NCBI GenBank assembly: GCA_033239005.1
Contig: BSQZ01000005.1
Span: 15,028,001 to 15,092,000, forward strand
Reading direction: 5' to 3'
Origin: Lamellibrachia satsuma
Lineage: Eukaryota > Annelida > Polychaeta > Sabellida > Siboglinidae
Length of the DNA stretch: 64,000 bases
Part shown: positions 1 through 13,318 of the stretch, in pieces
Layout: each line of letters opens with the position of its first letter
Position numbering within the stretch: position 1 is the stretch's first letter
Program-made: the position numbers and the translations under genes
The notes under the pieces: generated by a model
Told to the model about the DNA's origin: nothing
What the model saw: only the letters and a program-made list of their open reading frames with translations
Database searches by the model: none

Positions 1-445
1 TGGATGATACCCATTGGCTAATTCGTCATTCCTGGGGTCTGTCAAAAGGTTATATAAGTTTAGGTAGAGAGGAGACTCAGGGAGTTGTTGGGAGGCAGGA
101 GTGATTGCCTAGGAGTAGCTGGTGTGGGATCAGGCAGTGTCAACTGGCCAGGGAGTCTGTCATATAGTGTTATAGTAGTTTTATTGTTAGCTGTTTAAAG
201 TTTGGGGTGTGCCAGGGACTCTGTCTGTGAGACAAAAAGAGTTAAGTGTTTCATTGTCAGTTGGTTTAATGTTTGGAATGTGTTATTAGTACTGTAGTGT
301 AAATAAAAGATGGTTATTGTAGTAAACTCAATTTGGTTGTTAGTGTATTCTTAATTTGTACCATTCCATTGTCAAGTTAATAGAGATTACCTCTACGACA
401 TTCTTACGCTCATCACCTAGATGGCGCCAGCATGTGCCCCTGGCT
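1..445 (+). mobile_element. Possible LTR remnant
   Basis: A TATA-like TTATATAAG at 49-57, AATAAA near 302, and TGGCGCCAGCATGTG near 422, which looks like a tRNA primer-binding site, occur in the order expected for an LTR followed by its leader. No second LTR, gag or pol is seen. The left boundary is outside the window. Weak call. Confidence 0.25.
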
Positions 446-2078
446 TACAATACGTACACCCCAAATGTAACTAATGGGTATATAGCATAGTGCTACGCCC
501 CACAGCTAGAGATAGAGATGCCATACTAATGTATGGAATTGTATACGCATTAAATGTGTATTGTTGAGCATTGATCACTGAGGTGTCACTCACGTGCCAT
601 ACAAGCACACGACACAGCAGCTATTTGTCTGAAACTAAAATTGCTTATATTTAACCACAACAATAAGCTAATTATGTTAAATAAATAATACACTACTAAA
701 TTAAGCTAAATAAACAATACACTAAGTGAATAAAGTTTTGCTCTATAAAATGTTAAAGAACATAAATTTATCCGAACATCCCTATCATTATTAAATATTG
801 AATTCCCAGTTTTCTGTCATTTGGCCCATTTAATCTATGTTAGTGTTAGCGGAGTGTTGTGAGAATTATTATTACACTACTACTACTACTTACATTCATC
901 CTTCCCGGTTCAAATAAATTTATTAAGTGCCTATCCCTGCTTGGACACACATCTGATCAAACAGATCTACTCAATAATAAACCAGTTACCCTTTTTAATA
1001 CAGCCACAGTATCCGTTAGAGAAGTGAGCTTACAAAAACAGCAGCACCTAACATGTAGTGGATGGGACTGTGGCAAATCTGCCAGTTGCATTTAACATCA
1101 CTCCTAGTCAAGCATTGGGTGCCTATTCAGGACAGGAAACAAACGGGCTCACTTTTACTGGGTGCCAAAAGAATAGGGTCATAAGATAGCTTTAAGGTTG
1201 AGTCATAGAGTAACAATAAACGAAAACAACAACAACAGCAAGCATCATTATAGTGCAGTGATGTGGTGCCGCTCACACTAGTAGAGATCAAGATTGGCAC
1301 ATTTCATTGTGATCAATAGAGATACATCAGACAGCTATTGTGTGGATCTCTTCAACAGTTGTGTTCTGCATCTGGAATACTATGATAAATTGTCTGTTTA
1401 CATTACATGTGATTCAAAATAAACTTCATCTTTGCAATGATATGGATCCGTCTTTGATGATGTCAATGAGCTGCTGATTTTTTTCTAAGTTAAAAATATG
1501 ATGTAGGATGATAAAAATTGCAACTAGTTGTCTTCTTCATAGGAAGACAGCTCCCTGATGAACCCACAATATACCCTCTGTTGCTCCCATGATTGCAGAA
1601 ACTCATGGACCCAAATCCCCTTCTTTCCTGCCTCATCCGTAGCCAGGTAGATTATGACCACCTTAGCTTTGTTGGTTATAAATCTGTTATAAAGAAATGA
1701 GAAATGCTTTTAAAAAAGGATTAACTTTGCAACTGAATGACATACTATTTTTTCAGAAAAAGTTGTTAACAGTCTCATATTATGTTGCATTTTCTAAAGA
1801 TATTTCTTGTTTTTTTATGACATCAGGGTTGTATTTGGGACATTTCAGATTCGACAATGTAATGACAGGCATGCAATGACAGGCATACATACTCCAGGTG
1901 TCCTGCTCCATAATTACTTCCAAAACCAAACATTATTAAATGACACCCCTTGGTGCCATACTAGCAGTGGGCTCCTCATTGAGACAGTGTCTTGATATTT
2001 GTCCATAATGACACTAATGAAACGCACAATACCCAGTAGGTAGTGAGGTTTCTTCCACCCTCCCTCCACTCAGAATTT
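446..2078. other. Non-repetitive AT-rich DNA, no gene seen
   Basis: Only short chance open frames occur. One at 859 begins with a hydrophobic run but uses GTG and has no supporting context. Confidence 0.5.
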
Positions 2079-2852
2079 CCATGCCTGCTCAGAGTGTTCA
2101 TTTCTGCTCAGCGTGTTCATGCCTGCTCAGAGTGTTCATGCCTGCTCAGCGTGTTCATGCCTGCTCAGAGTGTTTATGCCTGCTCAGCGTGTGCATGCCT
2201 GCTCAGAGTATCTGTGCCTGTTCAGAGTATCCGTGCTTGCTCAGTGTTCATGCCTGCTCAGTGTCCATGCCTGCTCAGAATGTTCGTGCCTGCTCAGCAT
2301 GTCCATGCCTACTCATAGTGTTAAATTTCCATGCCTGCTCAGAATGCTCATGCCTGCTCAGTTTCTGTGCCAGCTCAGAGTATCCATGCCTGCTCGGAGT
2401 ATATGTGCTTGCTCAGAGTGTTCATGCCTGCTCAGAGTGTTCATGCCTGCTCAGAGTGTTCATGCCTGCTCAGTTTCCAATCCTGTCCAGAGTGTCCATG
2501 CCTGCTCAGAGTATCTGTGCCTGCTCAGAGTGTTCATGCCTGCTCAGAATGTTCATGCCTGCTCAGAGTGTTCATGCCTGCTCAGTTTCCATGCCTGTCC
2601 AGAGTGCCCATGCCTGCTCAGAGTATCTGTTCCTGCTCAGAGTTTTCATGCCTGCTCAGAATGTTCATGCCTGCTCAGAGTGTTCATGCCTGCTCAGTTT
2701 CCATGCCTGTCCAGAGTGTCCATGCTTGCTCAGAGTGTTCATGCCTCTTCAGAATGTTCATGCCTGCTCAGTGTGTCCATGCCTGCTCAGAGTGTTCATG
2801 CCTGCTCAGAGTGTTCATGCCTGCTCAGAGTGTTCATGCCTGATCAAAGTGT
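2079..2852 (+). repeat. 19-bp minisatellite, about 40 copies
   Basis: The unit is CATGCCTGCTCAGAGTGTT with point variants. Because 19 is not a multiple of three, every frame repeats with a 19-codon period. This produces three overlapping Cys-rich open frames of up to 262 residues that are artefacts of the repeat. Confidence 0.95.
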
Positions 2853-2937
2853 ACACATTGCCTGCATGAAATCACAATCTACCCATACATACAAGATTTA
2901 ATTGGCTTCAGTGACACATTCCTGTTGTGCTTTTCAG

Positions 2938-3047
2938 TGGGTGTGTGTACTTTTGGGTGATTGTGACTACTTTTGGGTTGGTGTGGTTACTTTTGGGAGG
3001 GTGTGGGTACTTTTAGGAGGGTGTGGGTGCTTTTGGGTGGATGTGGC
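2938..3047 (+). repeat. About 20-bp GT-rich minisatellite
   Basis: Six imperfect units of GGTGTGGGTACTTTTGGG. Noncoding. Confidence 0.8.
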
Positions 3048-3424
3048 AGTGTGAACTTGAAATAAACAAAACCATAGAAACAGCATGATCACGAACTGAA
3101 ATGTAACTTCAAGTTAACTTCACTCAACGCAAGCTATTTCTTTGAAATATGGCTCTATTAACAAGGATTGAAATCAATGTGAACAGGTAGAAAAGCCTCT
3201 ACCAGCCGTTCTAAGTGATGCCATTATTGTTCAGATTGTGGTATGTTGCTTTACATGTTTATGAGCATCTACTGACTTCCCACACATTTCCACAGATAAA
3301 TAATGTTGTTACCCTGTGCACCTTGTTATCGTTGACAGAGGGTCATCGTAAATCATTAGTTAATGTCTCTGGGTGTTCACAACAGCTGCAGCTAGTATTG
3401 CAACAGTAGGTGTCACGAAACAGC

Positions 3425-3862
3425 TCACATCCATCGAGCTGTCTCAACTCATCTCTTGATCTGTCTCATCTCTTGAGCTGTCTCACCTCATCTCTTGAGC
3501 TGTCCCATCTCTTGAGCTGTCTCACCTAATCTCTTGAGCTGTCTCATCTCTTGAGCTGTCTCACCTCATCTCTTGAGCTGTCTCATCTAATCTCCTGAGT
3601 TGTCTCACCTCATCTCTTGAGCTGTCTCATCTAATCTCCTGAGTTGTCTCACCTCATCTCTTGAGCTGTCTCATCTAATCTCCTGAGTTGTCTCACCTCA
3701 TCTCTTGAGCTGTGTCATCTAATCTCCTGAGTTGTCTCACCTCATCTTTTGAGGTGTCTCACCTCATATCTTGAGATGTCTCATAACATCTCTTGAGCCG
3801 ACTAATCTCATCTCTTGAGCTGTCTCATCTCATCTCTTGAGCTGTCTCACCTTATCTCTAGG
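3425..3862 (+). repeat. 18/36-bp minisatellite
   Basis: Units of ATCTCTTGAGCTGTCTCA alternate with a variant (CTCCTGAGTTGTCTCACC), giving a higher-order period. Noncoding. Confidence 0.9.
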
Positions 3863-6300
3863 GTAGCCTTACCCATTATTTTATGTCACAAAAAGTTTTT
3901 ATTTGAATATCTTTGACAAGATGTGGCAAAGAACAGGTGCAGTGCATCAGTCATGCATCAGTGTGACATCCTATATGTCATGTCTGATGCAGAATTGGAG
4001 AGGAGGGTGAAGGAGAGACATAAATCAGTTTGAGGAAGGAGGTTGTGTAAATAGCCCTTGTTGTTTCAGGGAGTGGGCTTCCTTGCCAACACATATCCTC
4101 TTCCTCTCATGCATAGTTTCACTGCTGAAAGCTATAACTTTGTTATAATGGCAAGCTTGTGCCTGTCTGTTATTCATTTGTTATAAACTGTGTGTTGACC
4201 CCTGACCCTCCAGGTGGACCTGGGCAGTGTGAAAGTGAACCTTGCTAGCACCAGTTGCTACGCAGTTGCTACTGCTGTAGGGTGCATAATGCAGTTGTAT
4301 CACGCCATGCATATACACTTAAAATGTAAAATATCAAGGGACTTGGAAGTTGGAGAGATTGGATTGTGGGAAGCTGCCAACAGAGGCAAAATGAGGTGAT
4401 GCATGTTTCCTTCTTTTGAACTTGAGATGTGATTGAGTTGGTGGTGCAGTCTGCAGCTCAGCTTTCGAAATCACTGTAACTAATCAAGTTTGGGCACTTC
4501 TGACCTCGTGTTTATGTAGAAAAGTAAGAACAAGAAAGTTGGACCATTATCTGGTATTTAACTAACTATGTAAAACTATTTTATTTATAGGGTCATGATT
4601 TAATGTTTGCCCACCCTGTTGTATCAATACATTATACATTGTTTTAATATGATTAAGACAAATTTATAACCAAAGAAATGGCTTTATTACAGCTATTGCC
4701 TAATAGTATATTGTAGAAGGTAGACAATTTGGAGTGTTTTAAGAATCAGAACTTGCCAGATGTGAGGCTGGTGACTGCAGGTGGCAGTGATATAATGTCA
4801 GACACCCTAACTTGCCTATTGCTCTGATGAAATGTAGCATGAACTTTGCTGCCATTTTGTATAGATACATGATACTCATTTCTGGCACTGGCCTGTTAAA
4901 AACAAGCCTGCCTAACAGCCTACCCAGGGTTCTGGGTGTCCTATCTTTGTAATTTATTCCTCCCTATGGGCTTGGAAGGCTCTCTCCAAGCCTGGCACAA
5001 GCAGTTTTTATAGTCCTCAGTCAGGACAGGCTAATGTGTTTTCAGGATGTGGCTGTAGATTGGAGGATACTGGGGTACTCATATTTCTGGGAATGTTTTT
5101 CTGTTTATACCAAAGTGAGGGAAAAAGAAATATGTGTATCCTCATAGGGACAAGGGCATAGTGGGTGATGCCATACAAACACATGTTGCATAAAGACTGG
5201 TTAAACAATTTGTGGTATTTTTTGCTGATTGGTAACTTTTATCACAACTTGGTGATATTTTATTATTACCTCTAGTGGATATATCTACCCAAACACATAG
5301 AATAGAATGATGTCATTGTTCAACTGCTCAATGAAATTTAAATGCTGAACTTTAGTTAGATTATCGTATGAACAAAATAAATAAAATAATTATTTAGCTG
5401 AAATCTTATGGCAAGAGGTATTGGCTGATTGCATGTGTTCTGTTAGTTAACATGTTATTATGATGTGTTCATTGGGTAAGTTCAATTAATTTGTGATTTT
5501 TGGTCAACAACTTAATGTTGGCTGAATTGATACATTTAGATTTAAAACACAAACATTGGTAAATATAAAAAAAAAACAGTTTAAGGATGCACTTTAGAAA
5601 TATGAACATAAAATGCAGTTATTGCAGATCATGATCTGATAATAATGAAATGTGTCTACATTTATGCATTTAAACTGCAGCAACAATTCACAAGATTATT
5701 CTATGCATGTCCATTTACAAGTAGACAGTTGGTTTAGAGAATATAGATCATAAGTGTTGTCTCTGAGGAGAAGGACGTTTGGTCGGGCCCTGCAGTTAAA
5801 ACCTATTCATGTAGCAGATTGGATATCTGAAAGGGTGTGTGAGAGGTAGTGTGTGCAAGGCAGCAGACCCCCTACTGTTCCAATCCATTGCTTTTTAAAC
5901 ATCACCATTAGCCTAGTGGAAAAAGTTACTTTGGTTGGCTGCACAGTAGTACCAGTACCCCCAGAGCCAGAGCAGGTGATTAAAATAAATCAGAGTGTCT
6001 GCCGTGCCCCTGGAGTGTCTCTCATACTGCATGTGTGCAGCTTGCAGCTGGTGATAGGTCTTCCTGCAATTCTAAACAGTATTTGAAAAAGTTGCCTTAA
6101 AACATTTAAGAAAGTTTTTCCTGTGAGGCAGTTATCAGTTTGGGAATGTAACCAACTCCCAAAGCACACTGGGTGTAAATTAACATAAAAGGGGAGAGCC
6201 TATTGAATACGACCACCAAAGGAAAGGATTACCAATAATTGCATGGTTATAAACGTTTGGTATATGTGTGAGATGGTGGCTTCAAGGTAAAAGTTAAATG
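3863..6300. other. Non-repetitive DNA, no supported gene
   Basis: AT-rich with scattered short open frames only. A stretch after CCCTCCAG at 4213 reads as an open frame for about 60 codons but matches nothing recognised. Confidence 0.45.
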
Positions 6301-6304
6301 ATTG

Positions 6305-6450
6305 ATTAGGAGAAATAACATATGCAAAAAGAGCTATCAAGTACATCTTTATAAAGCTTTAGTTAGGCCCATTGAAAATCATACCATAAGTAAGGCATAG
6401 ATAAGTAGAAGGGAATAGAAAGACAAATTATACTGATCCCAGAACAAAGA
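6305..6450 (+). pseudogene. CR1-type RT fragment
   Basis: One frame reads LYKALVRPIENHTISKA, followed by a stop and then a stretch resembling the [17 protein letters not shown] block of CR1 reverse transcriptases. This is the same protein region as in the intronic LINE at 28796-29908, but on the plus strand and heavily decayed. Confidence 0.55.
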
Positions 6451-7099
6451 TAACTGGAATGTTTTGTCTACTACCTTGGGGTAGTATACACCCTATGCAT
6501 TGTTTAGAGGTGCTTAATCAATAAAAAAATTTTGCTAGTCTCATTTCAAATAAATTTTGCAAAAAACGAAACCTACCTAGTATCCGCTGCAACATGCTAG
6601 CTCGTTTGTGCAACTTTTATATGTAGTTTTTGTGAAATCATCAGACAAACTATTAAATTAGTTAATACTTGTCCAAGTATTAACTGAGGTGAAAATCGAA
6701 ATGCTGAAAAATCGTGATTTTCTTCCTTGGTGAAATTTTTTAACTTTGTCATGTGATTGGCGAGAGGATGGAGGTCACGCCCATGATCAGCATTGACCCA
6801 CACAGTGTTTACCATTTTGGATATCTACTATTTTGTTCCTTACCAGATCTAACAACTAAAGTAAATTCTTTCGATGATTTAAAAAAAGTAGGCATTTTTT
6901 TATTAAATCAACTGCGGATGTTACATAAATTATTCACACATTTGGACACCAATGAACAGTATTTGTGATAGGCTAAATCTGTTGAGGAAGCAGCTTTAAC
7001 TTCTTAGGGTGGAAACAACAAACTTCACTATTCCTATGATGTTTTCTAGATTACTATCCAGACTGACCTTGTCCGAATTGTGACCTTCAGTCATTCTCA

Positions 7100-7185
7100 A
7101 TATCACAAGAAAGACAAATAAGGAGAAGAGAATAGAAAGAACAATTGAGCTGATTCCAGAACAAGGAGAATTTGTATCTGTGAAG
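7100..7185 (+). pseudogene. Second CR1-type RT fragment
   Basis: Reads KEKRIERTIELIPEQ, again matching the Lys-Leu-Glu-Arg-Ile block of CR1 RT. Flanking sequence (GGGGTAATATACACCCTGTG at 7390, GGTGGAAACAA at 7008) partly matches that around 6475-6520, so the two fragments probably come from related insertions or one old duplication. Confidence 0.5.
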
Positions 7186-8840
7186 ATAGCTATAAAATCT
7201 GAGTTAATAACACTTTACACTTTGGGTCAGAGAATAAGGGAAGCCAAAATTAACCTAATAACTATGTTGTAATAATGTGACTGTATGTATATGTTGTTTC
7301 TCATACAACCTTAATAAAAATTATTTTATGTGTTCTTTGTCAGTTGTTTGTTTTTGGTATTGGAATTTTTTTCGTATTTCATGCTCTTGGGGTAATATAC
7401 ACCCTGTGCACTGTTTAACTCCTTAGAGTGGAAACAATTAACTTGTTCAAAACTTCTGTATTTTATAGATTCCTGTCCTTACTGGCCATGTCAGAATTGT
7501 GCCTCTCCCATGGATAAACACCGAAAGTTGCTTCAAACTCCCACACACAAGGTAAATAAATATGTGAGGTCTTTGTAGATGAGCCTTCACCAGATAGCGT
7601 GGTACTGGCAGCTCTATTGTAACCACTTGCTCAGTTACATATTGCAAAAATAGTTGTTTGCATGCGTCATCTATGTGTGAAAGAACTCTGGTAATTATAT
7701 GACTTGAATGTCTGTGCACATGCAAGCAAATGGGAGGTTGGTTGCTACATGCAGGAACAAGATATTAGGTGTCTCGAGTGTCCTTCAGAAGCCTGTGACA
7801 CACTAGTTGCTGTCACAACAAAATACTTGTTGTCAGATTGCAGAAAGTCACTTATATTTGGACAATGGAAAGTAAGAACGTTTCTCAACAACAATGACAC
7901 ATTGCTTCTAAAGAGCTTTGTATCTGCACTCTTTGTAAAAAAAAAACAGTAATTGTTGGCGGTGAACAAAACATTTCTTGACTGATTAATACACCTACTA
8001 CAGGAGGGAAATACTGCTTATTTCTGTCTGGTCTTCACTTTTATCTACATAACTGCCAAACTCCCAAGACTAACAACAGTCATCAATAAGAAGCTTGACA
8101 CTCTCAGAGTAGTTCTATCAGCAAACTAGACATGTATCTCAGATTAGCGTGAAAGCCACACATGCAGGGCCAAGTTGAAAGAGCTCATAACCTTTGGCAA
8201 TTTTAATCAATCGTATCTTTGACAAAAATCATTGGCACATCTAGCATTGGCAAGGTTTATGGTAGTGCACGACTACTCCTGATCAAACACTACTTGTAGC
8301 ACTAGCACGACTGGTATTGATACAATGATATCAAAATTGTACCTTGCAATACACTGTATTGAAATAATATCTACACAACTAACAAGTTTAAACAATGCTA
8401 CCTTCTTTCCATCTGAATAGCAGATATATGCTGCTGTACTGTTCTCTTTCATGAACATATAATTGGTTCTATTTGGGGAAGTTTTGAAGCATCGATTATA
8501 AAAGGTTTACACTCATATATTAAGTTTAGACCCCACATTAAACAGTCATTGTGAAGTGTTCGTGTGTATGTTTGTGTGGTATTTTCTAGTAGAGCCAGTG
8601 GTAGAGCGGCGACGTTGCGGGCGGCGTATTGATGCAGGTGTCTGTATGCACAGCAGTGTGTGCACAGGTGTGCATGAAAAGACCCTTCCTACTTAGTTAT
8701 TCAAGTATAGACGTGAAAAAATTAAAATTAATTAAATGCCAACACTTATCAATCCTGTTAGGTAGGTTTATACTAATTCTGCCATTGTAGATGTGAATCT
8801 ATAATGCTGATCGCTTCTGTTTTGTAAAGAATGTAGCACC
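7186..8840. other. Non-repetitive DNA, no supported gene
   Basis: Overlapping short open frames at 7447-7969 on both strands have no recognisable motif. A weak tRNA-like A-box at about 8592 lacks a B-box. Confidence 0.4.
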
Positions 8841-9450
8841 AGGCTGTGAATGGGACACCAACAAGAAATGGTGTGCCCCCAGGCACTGTAGGACCAGGGT
8901 GTGAATGGGACACCAACAAGAAATGGTGTGCACCAGGCACTCTACGACCAGCTGTGAATGGGACACCAACAAGAAATGGTGTGCTCCCAGGCACTATAGG
9001 ACCAGCTGTGAATGGGACACCAACAAGAAATGGTGTGCCCCCAGGCACTGTAGGGCCAGCTGTGAATGGGACACCAACAAGAAATGGTGTGCACCAGGCA
9101 CTGTAGGACCAGGGTGTGAATGGGATACCAACAAGAAATGGTGTGCACCAGGCACTCTAGGACCAGCTGTGAATGGGACACCAACAAGAAATGGCGTGCT
9201 CCCAGGCACTGTAGGACCAGCTGTGAATGGGACACCAACAAGAAATGGTGAGCACCAGGCACTCTACGACCAGCTGTGAATGGGATACCAACAAGAAATG
9301 GTGTGCACCAGGCACTCTAGGACCAGCTGTGAATGGGACACCAACAAGAAATGGTGTGCCCCCAGGCACTGTAGGACCAGCTGTGAATGGGACACCAACA
9401 AGAAATGGTGTGCCCCCAGGCACTGTAGGACCAGCTGTGAATAGGACACC
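8841..9450 (+). repeat. 53-56-bp minisatellite, 11 copies
   Basis: Copies contain GTGAATGGGACACCAACAAG followed by AAATGGTGTGC and CAGGCACT. Unit length varies by 1-3 bp, so frames drift. Open frames on both strands are repeat-driven. Confidence 0.92.
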
Positions 9451-9689
9451 AACAATAAAATCGCATGCTGAGGCATGAAGTGCCAATTGCAGAGACTCTA
9501 CGAAAATGCAAATTTCTTATTTGTGTGAATCATGCATACATTTTACAAATTAACTGAGCTCTAGATATAGGCCATGTCTAATTTGGGACAGAACAGAGAG
9601 TAGTGTCATGGAACAAATCAATGGCAACCATTGACATTTCTTGCTAATTGTAGTTTGTGTTTAACACAGAAAAAAAGTTTTAGATTTAT

Positions 9690-10085
9690 GAGGGACTGTG
9701 TTTTAGAGTATTGGGGACTGAGTTTTAAAATGGTGGGGGGCTGAATTTTGGAATGGTGTGCACTGGGATTTAGAGTGGTGGGTTTTAGAATGGTGGGCAC
9801 TGGGATTTAGAGTGGTGGGTTTTAGAATGGTGGGCACTGGGATTTAGAGTGGTGGGTTTTAGAATGGTAGGCACTGGGATTTAGAGTAGTTGGTTTTAGA
9901 ATGGTGGGTGCTGGGTTTTAAAATGGTGGACGATGAGTTTTAGAGTGGAGGAAGCTAGAGTGGAGTGGGGCAATGTACTCTTAATCTCATTAGCTGATAT
10001 TTAGACACCTTTGTTCAGTTTTAGAGTAGTGGGGTTTGAGTTTTAGAATGGTGGTGGACTAAGTTTTTGAATGGTGGTATCAGTT
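9690..10085 (+). repeat. About 42-bp minisatellite
   Basis: Imperfect units containing GGGATTTAGAGTGGTGGGTT and TTAGAATGGTGGGCACT, degrading to the right. Confidence 0.85.
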
Positions 10086-11249
10086 TGTGTGTCTGCATAT
10101 AGAATGGATGCCAGGCTAATGATATTTAAAGATGATTCTGCTCATCACTCATCCTTTGAAAAGAAAAAAAAACATTGAAATGTTCGGATACACATGTCCA
10201 GATGGCATCCTAGTTCTTTACTGCAGCAGGGACCTGCAACTGTTAATGTTTTTAATTCTCTGTCCGTCCGTCTGCCGCACAGCCAGCCAGCCAGCCAGCT
10301 AGATAGCCAGCCCACCTTCCTGCCTGTCAGAATGAGCATTATAGTGCAGCTAATGTTAGTTGCAGACAGCATACAGCACTGACATGTCAAAGTATCTGTA
10401 TTTGTAATTTCATGTTGAGATATGTCATAATTTGGGAAGCGTCTGACAGCTGTTGCTGTTGGTCTGACTGTTTGCTTTCAGTGCTGATGACATTATTAGA
10501 CTACATTAGGAGGTCTCACTTTCCTGGCCACATGCAAGTGACACTCATTATAGTGTCATAACTGTGATTTAATGGTCAGTTAGTGTGATGTGGTGCATCT
10601 GCTGGGTTTGTTCAGCTTGGCAGAAATACCGGTGATGAACATGGAGTTTACTTGAGAGTCTTCAGCATTTCTTTAATGCCCCTGTTTGTGGCAAGCTCTA
10701 CTTGGCACAAGCATGAACTGTGCCCATGTTCCCAAATAGTGCAGTACCAGGAATCTGAAATGAAATAGAGAGGGGAGACTTGTAAGATATGGTGCTGTTA
10801 GCAGAAGGCTTATGACAGCTGAGTCACTGGTCCAGGTTGCAGGTAACCTCAGTGTCATACACAGCTGTTTGTGCAGCCTGGTTGGCTTTCATGGTGGCTG
10901 TCATGGTGTGAGAGTCTTTGTTAGCAAGGTGCCTCATTGTTCAGTTGGTAGTGCCTTGGATAATACACACCATCACTGAGCTGCCAAATGGTGTGATTAA
11001 TTGATCAGTGGCCAGCCCCTCCATGCCTGGGCTTCTGATTCCTTTGCTGTGTGATATTTTGAAACCCAGGTGGTTATGGGTGTGAATGATCCCAGGATAT
11101 ACAAGCTCAGACTCCTGGTGTAGAAGACATTGTTGCTGCTCACAGAGACACAGTGATGCATCTAAGTGAGTAGTTGGTTACTCTACACAATCCTCTGGCC
11201 TCCCACACTTGTGGTGTGTCACTGGACTTGATGGGTTGTAATCATGTAT

Positions 11250-11545
11250 TGTCTAGTGGGGACCAGTGGTCTTGCGGTTAGAGCACCTGACAAAGCTTGG
11301 GCAATTTTGTTCACACCACTTAGCCTGTGTCTTTCGGAACAGACACTAAAAGCAGTTGGTCCCTTCTACCTGGTGTCTATGCCAGGGGAAGTAAAATATC
11401 CAACACAGACGGGGGGGGGAATGTGTATAATCTATCATAGACTCAGTGGTGAGTGGTGGTCTCTCAAACCCACTGATTGTAACTCCTGTACGAGAGAGAC
11501 ACTGAGCAAGCAGTGTAATGCCATAGTAAGTATGTAGTAATGCCA
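11250..11545 (+). mobile_element. tRNA-derived SINE-like element
   Basis: TGGTCTTGCGGTTAGAGCAC at 11268 resembles a tRNA A-box region. CTTTCGGAACAGACACTAAA near 11332 resembles the conserved core shared by several animal SINE families. The B-box is not clear. It ends near a repeated TAAGTATGTAG tail. Confidence 0.45.
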
Positions 11546-11587
11546 AAGTTAATTCCCTACAAACAAGTACAAGGGTCTACAGCAATA

Positions 11588-12112
11588 TGGATGGGTGGGT
11601 GGGAGGGTGGGTGGGTTGGTTGGTTGGTTGGTTGGTTGGTTGGTTGGTTGGGTGGGTGGGTGGGTGGGTGGGTGGGTGGGTGGGTGGGTGGATGCATGGG
11701 TGGGTGGATGCATGGGTGGGTGGATGCATGGATGGGTGGATGCATGGATGGGTGGATGCATGGATGGGTGGATGCATGGATGGGTGGATGCATGGATGGG
11801 TGGATGCATGGATGGGTGGATGCATGGGTGGGTGGATGCATGGATGGGTGGATGCATGGATGGGTGGATGGGTGGATGCATGGGTGGGTGGATGCATGGG
11901 TGGGTGGATGCATGGGTGGGTGGATGCATGGATGGGTGGATGCATGGATGGGTGGATGCATGGATGGGTGGATGCATGGGTGGGTAGGTGCCTGGGTGGA
12001 TGGGTACGTGCATGGGTGGGTGGATGGATGAGTTGGTGGATGGGTTGGTGGATGGGTTGGTGGGTGTGTGGGCAGGCGAGTGGGCTGGCGGGCAGATGGA
12101 TGGGTGGAGACA
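11588..12112 (+). repeat. GGGT/GGAT-based minisatellite
   Basis: A TTGG and GGGT tetranucleotide block passes into higher-order units containing GGATGCATGGATGGGT. The Trp/Gly/Met-rich open frames on the plus strand and the His/Pro-rich ones on the minus strand (up to 186 residues) are artefacts. Confidence 0.95.
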
Positions 12113-12157
12113 TGTATTGTCTGGTCAGTGTTTGCACATAATCTCGTGGTATCTGCT

Positions 12158-12506
12158 AGTGTTGTTCCGATGATCGATTATAATGGAAATTCGGTTGGGC
12201 TTTAACGATGTGATGATTGATTATGAAATCAATTATCGGGTAAAATGCAAAACAAATGCTTGATATTCCTGTGCAAGAAGATGGAACATTACTGGTAGGA
12301 AGAGAAGATGCAATGGGACAACCACATGGGATGACACATGGCTATGGACCTTTGTTTGTGTAGTCCTTTTTGCACAGTTTGCAAATCACAAATTTGTCAT
12401 ATCCAAGTTCCAATATTCTCTGTCGAATAAATAAGTTTCAGTTCCAAGGAAGTTCCTATATATATATATATATATATACATATAGATATATATATATATA
12501 TATATA

Positions 12507-12569
<63 letters not shown>

Positions 12570-12704
12570 TACTTCATATAATTTGTAGCATTAATTGATA
12601 TGTAGTCTTTAATAACAAGGCCCAACCAATTATATAATCAAAAGTTGATCGGTTGGTGCCATCCGATTATAACCGATGATCGATTATGAAATTCCAACTC
12701 TTAG
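12158..12704. mobile_element. hAT-like MITE candidate with a TA core
   Basis: The left end TAGTGTTGTTCCGATGATCG and the right end, read in reverse (TTGGAATTTCATAATCGATC), share GATCGATTAT and CCGAT motifs in inverted orientation. GGTTGGGC occurs inverted further in. No clear 8-bp target duplication was found. Confidence 0.35.
12458..12562. repeat. (TA)n microsatellite
   Basis: About 100 bp of nearly pure TA with a few substitutions. Tyr/Ile open frames across it are artefacts. Confidence 0.95.
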
Positions 12705-13318
12705 TTTGTCCTCACCAGTCCCCAGTGACAATGTGTCATCTCTTGTGACAATGTGTCATCTCTTAGTTTGTCCCCACCAGTCCCTGGTGACAGTGTGTCA
12801 TCTCTTAGTTTGTCCACACCAGTCCCTGGTGACAGTATGTCATCTCTTAGGTTGTCCTCACCAGTCCCCAGTGACAATGTGTCATCTCTTGTGACAATGT
12901 GTCATCTCTTAGTTTGTCCACACCAGTCCCTGGTGACAGTGTTATCTCTTTGTTTGTCCCCACTAGTCCCTAGTAGCAATGTGTCATCTCTTAGTTTGTC
13001 CCAACCAGTGTGTCATCTCTTAGTTTGTCCACATCAGTCCCTGGTGACAGTGTGTCATCTCTTAGTTTGTCCTCACCAGTCCCCAGTGACAATGTGTCAT
13101 CTCTTGTGACAATGTGTCATCTCTTCGTTTGTCCTCACCAGCCCCTGGTTGTAGTGTTTCATCTCTTAGGTTGTCCCCACTAGTCCTAGTGGCAATGATG
13201 TGTCATCTCTTGTGACAGTGTGTCATCTCTTAGTTTGTCCCCATCAGTCCCTGGTGAAATTGTGTCATCTCTTACTTTGTCCCCACCAGTCCCTGGTGAC
13301 AGTGTGTCATCTCTTACT
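12690..13318 (+). repeat. About 42-bp minisatellite with a GTGTCATCTCTT core
   Basis: Units contain GTGTCATCTCTTAGTTTGTC followed by CCCACCAGTCCCTGGTGACA. Deletions and shorter units are interspersed. Confidence 0.92.

Noticed and set aside
859..1095. Open frame starting with a hydrophobic, signal-like run
   Set aside because: Starts with GTG, has no donor in a suitable place that links to exon A, and matches no receptor N-terminus.
2043..2901. Three overlapping Cys-rich open frames up to 262 residues
   Set aside because: Produced by a 19-bp minisatellite read in all frames.
4214..4399. Possible exon after CCCTCCAG
   Set aside because: No recognised motif, no good donor, and no link to a gene model.
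8588..8640. tRNA-like A-box (CCAGTGGTAGAGCG)
   Set aside because: No B-box or cloverleaf partner nearby.
10930..10990. tRNA-like GTTCAGTTGGTAGTGC
   Set aside because: No B-box at the expected distance; could be a SINE remnant but not supported.
11540..12173. Trp/Gly-rich and His/Pro-rich open frames
   Set aside because: Tetranucleotide-based minisatellite, open on both strands.
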